Assembly: GCA_902788505.1 (NCBI GenBank)
Contig: CADAKH010000004.1
Span: 55,856-119,855 of the forward strand
Source of the DNA: Oscillospiraceae bacterium
GTDB lineage: Bacteria > Bacillota > Clostridia > Saccharofermentanales > Saccharofermentanaceae
DNA length: 64,000 nt
Reading direction: 5' to 3'
The position numbers and the translations under genes were made by a program. Positions 60,172 to 64,000 of the stretch are shown here, one piece after another. The notes under the pieces were generated by a model. It ran no database searches, was not told the origin of the DNA, and worked only from the letters and a program-made list of their open reading frames with translations. How positions within the stretch are numbered: position 1 is the stretch's first letter; each line of letters begins with the position of its first letter.

Positions 60172-61212
60172 ATGGCCAGATCAAACAGCGGATTTGTCAG
60201 CTTCAGCGGTAATGCTTCAAGACGCAGAAACCCTTTCGTAATGAGACTTGCTCTGGTCTTAAGTATTGTCGCGCTCGTAATTATCTCATTCATTGCACTT
60301 ACCGTATTCTCATCCAACAGACTGATGAATATCAACCGCAACGAGGTTACGAATGTTCCTTCAAACATTCTTCCGTCTTACAGTACGACGAGCTTCGAAT
60401 CAGCTGACGGACAGACATCATTGCAGGGATGGTTTTTCAAGACCAAAAATCCTATATCAACCATAATAGTTGTTCACGATGCAGGTTCCAACAGACTTCC
60501 TTTCGGTGTCGAAATGATCGACATGATCGAAAGCTGGCTTGATAACGGATATAACGTATTTCTTTTCGACCAGAGAAACTCAGGTACGTCAGGCGGTGAT
60601 ATCTGTACATACGGATACCTCGAATGGCAGGATGTATTGGGTGCGATATCGATCGTAAGACAGATCTCCGTTACTACTGACGTAATCCTTTTCGGAATCG
60701 GAACTGGTTGCACATCGTCAATAATCGCATATTCAAGCCTTCCGCCCGAAGGCGCAAATGAGAATACTTTGTCAGAATACAGCCAGAATATCAGGAATCT
60801 CGGATTCGACAGATCTTACATTATCGGCATGATCCTTGATTCTCCTGCTAAACAATCTGATGACTATATCAGACCTGAGGTATTGCAGAGCGAGCCTTTG
60901 GGCTTCATTACACAGTATTCTGTACCTTATGCGATCAGGGTATCTTCCGGTGCAGAGAATACAAGCCTTGCAGCAGCTATTGCCAGACTTCCTATCCCGG
61001 TTCTGATTCTTTACGGTGGACACGATACATTTATCGGTGCCGATAAGATCGACCAGATAATAACCGAGCGCAACAGGCTGAATTCGAGCATTACCAAGAG
61101 CATAATGGTCTCAGGTGCCGGATATCTTGAGGAATACGGTATCAATAAGAATCTATATATTGATACAGTTAATGATTTCCTTAATTCTTACTACATGGTG
61201 GATGACAAATAA
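60172..61212 (+). CDS. Membrane-anchored alpha/beta-hydrolase-like protein, triad lost
   Basis: 346 residues: basic N-terminus, one membrane helix (about 22-45), then an alpha/beta hydrolase fold (IIVVHDAGSNRLP oxyanion region, FDQRNSGTSGGD, strand-turn VILFGIGTGCTSS, LILYGGHDTFIG). The nucleophile position in GxSxG is G177, and the histidine position is Y318 (SGAGYLEEYG); the acid D285 remains. Catalysis by the usual triad seems impossible; a binding or structural role is inferred. It ends 1 base before tsaD. Confidence 0.8.
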   Translation: MARSNSGFVSFSGNASRRRNPFVMRLALVLSIVALVIISFIALTVFSSNRLMNINRNEVTNVPSNILPSYSTTSFESADGQTSLQGWFFKTKNPISTIIVVHDAGSNRLPFGVEMIDMIESWLDNGYNVFLFDQRNSGTSGGDICTYGYLEWQDVLGAISIVRQISVTTDVILFGIGTGCTSSIIAYSSLPPEGANENTLSEYSQNIRNLGFDRSYIIGMILDSPAKQSDDYIRPEVLQSEPLGFITQYSVPYAIRVSSGAENTSLAAAIARLPIPVLILYGGHDTFIGADKIDQIITERNRLNSSITKSIMVSGAGYLEEYGINKNLYIDTVNDFLNSYYMVDDK

Positions 61213-61213
61213 T

Positions 61214-62233
61214 ATGAAAAGGGAAGAGGACATTCTGATTCTCGGTATTGAGAGTTCATGTGATGAGACAGCTGCTTCGGTTGTTAAGAACGGCCGTGTA
61301 ATCATGAGCAATGTAATTGCATCACAGGCAGATTTTCATGAACAATACGGCGGTGTCGTTCCTGAGCTTGCTTCAAGAATGCATGTTGATGCTGTCTATC
61401 CGACAGTTGAGAAGGCTTTAACAGATGCAGGCGTTTCATTATCTGATATTGATGCTGTTGCAGTTACATACGGTCCGGGCCTGGTCGGAGCTCTATTGGT
61501 AGGTTTATCCTGTGCCAAAGGTCTTTGTGAAGTATCCGGAAAACCTCTTGTCGGTGTTAATCATCTCAAAGGTCATATCGCAGCTAATTACCTTTGTTTT
61601 GAAGAGCTTGAGCCGCCATTTCTTTGCTTATGCGTAAGTGGCGGTAACTCAATGATCGTACGTGTTGACACCTATACTGACATGACAGTTCTCGGCAGAA
61701 CCAGAGACGATGCTGCAGGTGAAGCAATTGATAAGATTGCACGTGTTATAGGTCTTGGATATCCTGGAGGTCCCAAGATGGATAAAGCCGGTCAGGGAGG
61801 AGATACCGACAGGTATGAATTCTCCAAAACTCATATGGGAGATACATTGGATTTCTCTTTCTCAGGTCTTAAGACATCTGCTCTGAATCTTATAAACGGT
61901 TTGAGACAGAAGGGCGAAGAGATCGATATCAGGGATTTCACGGCTTCATATCAGCAGGCAATTGCAGATGCTCTTTTAAAGAACACAATGGCAGCCTGCA
62001 AACAGACAGGAATAAAGAAGCTTTGCCTTGCAGGAGGCGTATCTGCCAATTCATTCCTCAGGGCCGCTTTCGAGAAGGAAGCAAGATCAAAAGGAATCAG
62101 ACTCTACTATCCTGAGCTCAAATACTGCACAGATAATGCGGCAATGATCGCTTCCTGCGGCTATTTCGAGTACATGAACGGGAAACGCGATTCATTGGAT
62201 CTTAATGCATATCCGTCTTTGCAAATGCAGTAA
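61214..62233 (+). CDS. tsaD: tRNA threonylcarbamoyladenosine synthase subunit TsaD
   Basis: 339 residues from MKREEDILILGIE, 1 base after the previous stop. Transfers threonylcarbamoyl to A37 of ANN-decoding tRNAs with TsaB/TsaE. ASKHA-type: GIESSCDETAASVV, metal site HVDAVYP and HLKGHIAANY, VTYGPGLVGALLVG, CVSGGNS, GLGYPGGP, SGLKTSALN, and GGVSANSFLR. An earlier ATG at 61202 is possible but lacks a ribosome site. TsaB, TsaC and TsaE are not in the window. Confidence 0.96.
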   Translation: MKREEDILILGIESSCDETAASVVKNGRVIMSNVIASQADFHEQYGGVVPELASRMHVDAVYPTVEKALTDAGVSLSDIDAVAVTYGPGLVGALLVGLSCAKGLCEVSGKPLVGVNHLKGHIAANYLCFEELEPPFLCLCVSGGNSMIVRVDTYTDMTVLGRTRDDAAGEAIDKIARVIGLGYPGGPKMDKAGQGGDTDRYEFSKTHMGDTLDFSFSGLKTSALNLINGLRQKGEEIDIRDFTASYQQAIADALLKNTMAACKQTGIKKLCLAGGVSANSFLRAAFEKEARSKGIRLYYPELKYCTDNAAMIASCGYFEYMNGKRDSLDLNAYPSLQMQ

Positions 62234-62256
62234 ATCAGGGCATTTCAGGGTTTTCT

Positions 62257-62285
62257 TTGTAAAATTTCCTGTTTGAATGTAAAAT
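62257..62285 (+). promoter_or_regulatory. smpB promoter predicting a near-leaderless mRNA
   Basis: -35 TTGTAA (62257-62262), 17-base spacer, -10 TAAAAT (62280-62285). The smpB ATG starts at 62294, 8 bases past the -10, so transcription would begin at or within three bases of the start codon. Confidence 0.6.
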
Positions 62286-62293
62286 ACACCATT

Positions 62294-62767
62294 ATGGCAA
62301 TTAAAAAAGGTATAAAAATAATAGCAGAAAACCGCAAAGCCTATCACGATTACTTTATCGAGGAGAGGTTTGAAGCAGGCGTGGCTTTATCGGGAACGGA
62401 AGTCAAAAGTCTCAGGGCAGGGAAGATAAACCTCAAGGATTCCTATGTCCAGGTAAAAGACGGGGAGATGTGGCTCATTGGCGTTCATATAAGCCCTTAC
62501 GAGAACGGTAACAGATTCAATCTTGATCCCGAAAGAATGCGAAAGCTTCTCATGCATAAGCGTGAGATCATAAGATTATATTCAACTGTCAAACAGGACG
62601 GCCTTACTTTGGTTCCGACCAAATGTTATTTCAAGGACAGCAAAGTCAAATTTGAAATAGGTCTTGCACGCGGTAAAAAAGACTATGACAAACGTGATGT
62701 CATGGCCAAGAAAGAAGCTGCCCGAGACATTGACCGTGCCATGAAGAATGCCAAGAAATATACATAA
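62294..62767 (+). CDS. smpB: SsrA-binding protein SmpB
   Basis: 157 residues. Binds tmRNA for rescue of stalled ribosomes. NRKAYHDYFIEERFEAGVALSGTEVKSLRAG, NLKDSYV, LIGVHISPYENGN, and a basic C-terminal tail (ARGKKDYDKRDVMAKKEA). No Shine-Dalgarno is seen before the ATG, and the promoter lies immediately upstream. No ssrA gene was found in the window. Confidence 0.96.
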   Translation: MAIKKGIKIIAENRKAYHDYFIEERFEAGVALSGTEVKSLRAGKINLKDSYVQVKDGEMWLIGVHISPYENGNRFNLDPERMRKLLMHKREIIRLYSTVKQDGLTLVPTKCYFKDSKVKFEIGLARGKKDYDKRDVMAKKEAARDIDRAMKNAKKYT

Positions 62768-62812
62768 TATTGATATATAATATTTTTATATATGTAAATC
62801 GGCAGGGAACAG

Positions 62813-63367
62813 ATGACTACAAAGCTCATAAGCAAAGCTCACAGCAAAGAAATATCCATAAGGTATTCCCTTATGGCATTATTCTTCTGGGTCCTTACAA
62901 TTGCCTGGATTGTAGTTATATTCCATCTGTCAGCGGAAAATGCGACAGAATCATCAGAATTATCCAAGTATTTTCTTGATGCTTTAAATGAATTATTTAA
63001 TATTGAACTTAAAGACGACAGTGGAATAAGAGTGATAGCACATGCTTCAGAGTTCGCCCTGCTTACTTTCCTGTCCTATATGGCATTATCATCTACGAAC
63101 AAGATCTCCAGCAAGACATCTTATTCAGAGAGTCCGGTTAAGCTCATGAGATCTGATAATGAGATGAACATCAGTTTCACTTTATGGTTTGCAATTCTCA
63201 ATGCGATCTTCGATGAATATCATCAGTTATTCGTATTAGGACGCGACGGATCCATAATTGATGTTATGGTCGACATGATCGGAATAGTAGTTGTCCTGAT
63301 CATCATCAGAATCGTATTCACCATTTATCTCAAAACAAAAGGCAGAAACGAGATCGTCTATACTTAA
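62813..63367 (+). CDS. VanZ-family membrane protein
   Basis: 184 residues with four membrane segments (about 18-38, 77-96, 120-135 and 150-175). VanZ features: FHLSAENATESSELS, RVIAHASEFALLTFLSY, and DEYHQLFVLGRDGSIIDVMVD. VanZ-like proteins can lower teicoplanin sensitivity, but most have no tested role. TATAAT at 62776-62781 may be its -10; ribosome site CAGGGAA. Confidence 0.9.
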   Translation: MTTKLISKAHSKEISIRYSLMALFFWVLTIAWIVVIFHLSAENATESSELSKYFLDALNELFNIELKDDSGIRVIAHASEFALLTFLSYMALSSTNKISSKTSYSESPVKLMRSDNEMNISFTLWFAILNAIFDEYHQLFVLGRDGSIIDVMVDMIGIVVVLIIIRIVFTIYLKTKGRNEIVYT

Positions 63368-63901
63368 CATTTTCCGGGAAGAGTACTTGTGTCCCTTTCA
63401 TCAATCATCTGATTTTCTTGTATATGCAATTCGGTATAATTACAATTTTGGTGAATTAGGAAGAGGATAAAAAGTATATATAATAAGATTCATCATTATT
63501 GGATTCATGATTACATCGTTTTTCCGGAAAAAACCGTATTCATATATCGATCTGTTATCAGTTACCCGTATTATCAAATTAATGTATTCATTTATTATCT
63601 GAACGGATCATTTATCCGGATTTGATCCTGATTATCCGATCATGAGAATTCTGATTTGTGTTTTGTTGTCCGAGTTATTCAGACATAGTTTTATGTTTCA
63701 ATTATTTGATCCGGATATGTATATATGCTTTCAATTATTTTTATCTGAGTTATAGTCATCATATTTCCAATATTGTTAATTGTAGCTTTGATTCGATAAT
63801 TATACCTGTTCCCTGATTTTCAATGTTCGTCTCTCCCGAAAATATGTTCGTTTTTGTTTTCAGGTCAATTATTCATAATAAATAAGAGCTGCCTCCATAA
63901 T
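63368..63901. other. Long AT-rich non-coding stretch before the IS end
   Basis: 534 bases with no credible gene, tRNA or tmRNA. It holds short dyads: a near-palindrome around TTTTTCCGGAAAAA (63519-63532), a GGATCA/TGATCC pair (63605-63628) around ATCCGGAT, and further CCGGAT copies (for example near 63712). No convincing terminator follows the VanZ-like gene. It may be decayed DNA next to the insertion sequence. Confidence 0.5.
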
Positions 63902-64000
63902 TGAAGTGAACCCCCGAAGTTGGACGATTTAAAATGAGTATAAGGACTGATTCCTTGCCTGGCAAGGAGTCAGTCCTTTCAATTTGACCTGAATTCTCTC
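63902..64000 (-). mobile_element. IS3-family insertion sequence end (IR plus transposase tail), cut by window edge
   Basis: TGAAGTGAACCCCCGAAGTT begins a terminal inverted repeat typical of IS3/IS150-group elements (TG start, CCCCxAAGTTGGAC core). Inside it lies a perfect-but-one hairpin, AAGGACTGATTCCTTGCC with its complement (63942-63978), probably the transposase terminator. On the minus strand an open frame runs into TGA at 63979, reading REFRSN before the stop, plausibly the transposase C-terminus. The rest of the element is beyond the window. Confidence 0.6.

Noticed and set aside
63368..63901. Possible ssrA (tmRNA) gene near smpB
   Set aside because: No tRNA-like ends, no CCA terminus and no tag-peptide coding segment could be found.

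Overview
The window is a compact, gene-dense stretch of a low-to-moderate G+C Bacillota chromosome, most likely an anaerobic, carbohydrate-using Clostridia member (Lachnospiraceae/Oscillospirales/Saccharofermentans-like). Supporting signs are strong AGGAGG-type ribosome sites, a CIRCE-controlled groESL operon, the folate-dependent tRNA methylase TrmFO beside topA, a stand-alone TrpB-like enzyme, UPF0237/UPF0210 neighbours, a VanZ-like protein and several cytoplasmic glycoside hydrolases. The species cannot be fixed from sequence alone. No rRNA, tRNA, tmRNA, CRISPR array or prophage was seen. An IS3-like insertion sequence end lies at the right edge.

Layout. 1-3166: end of coaE, two small membrane or envelope genes, an HdeD-like protein, and ychF on the other strand. 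3414-9722: the DNA-processing operon comM-dprA-topA-trmFO. 9728-12098: a DUF624-like membrane protein, a membrane-anchored PP2C phosphatase and a translationally coupled PP2C-like protein that has lost every metal ligand. 12095-16678 (minus): queA-tgt-GH3, with a domain-permuted beta-glucosidase coupled to tgt. 16824-20409: an SDR, a TrpB-like enzyme behind a dyad operator, and a Pro/Gln-rich membrane protein. 20412-22801 (minus): a two-component system. 22961-27357: galE, an LCP cell-wall ligase, groES and groEL. 27594-28935: a small membrane protein and an acyl-ACP thioesterase. 29029-38520: an apparent operon with a GldA/GldF/GldG-like ABC module, DUF4340, a membrane-tethered beta-propeller-like protein, a CYTH phosphatase and two flavoproteins. 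38595-45452: ACT-UPF0210, GH13, GH27 (with an inserted beta-sandwich) and an alpha/beta hydrolase. 45506-49073 (minus): argG, two GNATs, argH. 49274-63367: aminotransferase, htpG, purL, rsmA, zapA, a U32 protein, dut, a catalytically dead alpha/beta-hydrolase-like protein, tsaD, smpB and vanZ-like. 63368-64000: non-coding DNA ending in the IS3-like end.

How the genes relate. Most of the window is housekeeping: coenzyme A, nucleotide, arginine and tRNA/rRNA modification, chaperones and ribosome rescue. The accessory content is sugar hydrolysis by enzymes without signal peptides, implying imported oligosaccharides, plus envelope functions. Genes are often coupled by ATGA, TTGA or TAATG overlaps. 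The least explained items are the PP2C/pseudo-PP2C pair, the ABC-GldG-DUF4340-propeller operon, the Shine-Dalgarno hairpin before comM, a probably leaderless smpB, the dyads before the trpB-like gene and after groEL, and the dead hydrolase upstream of tsaD.
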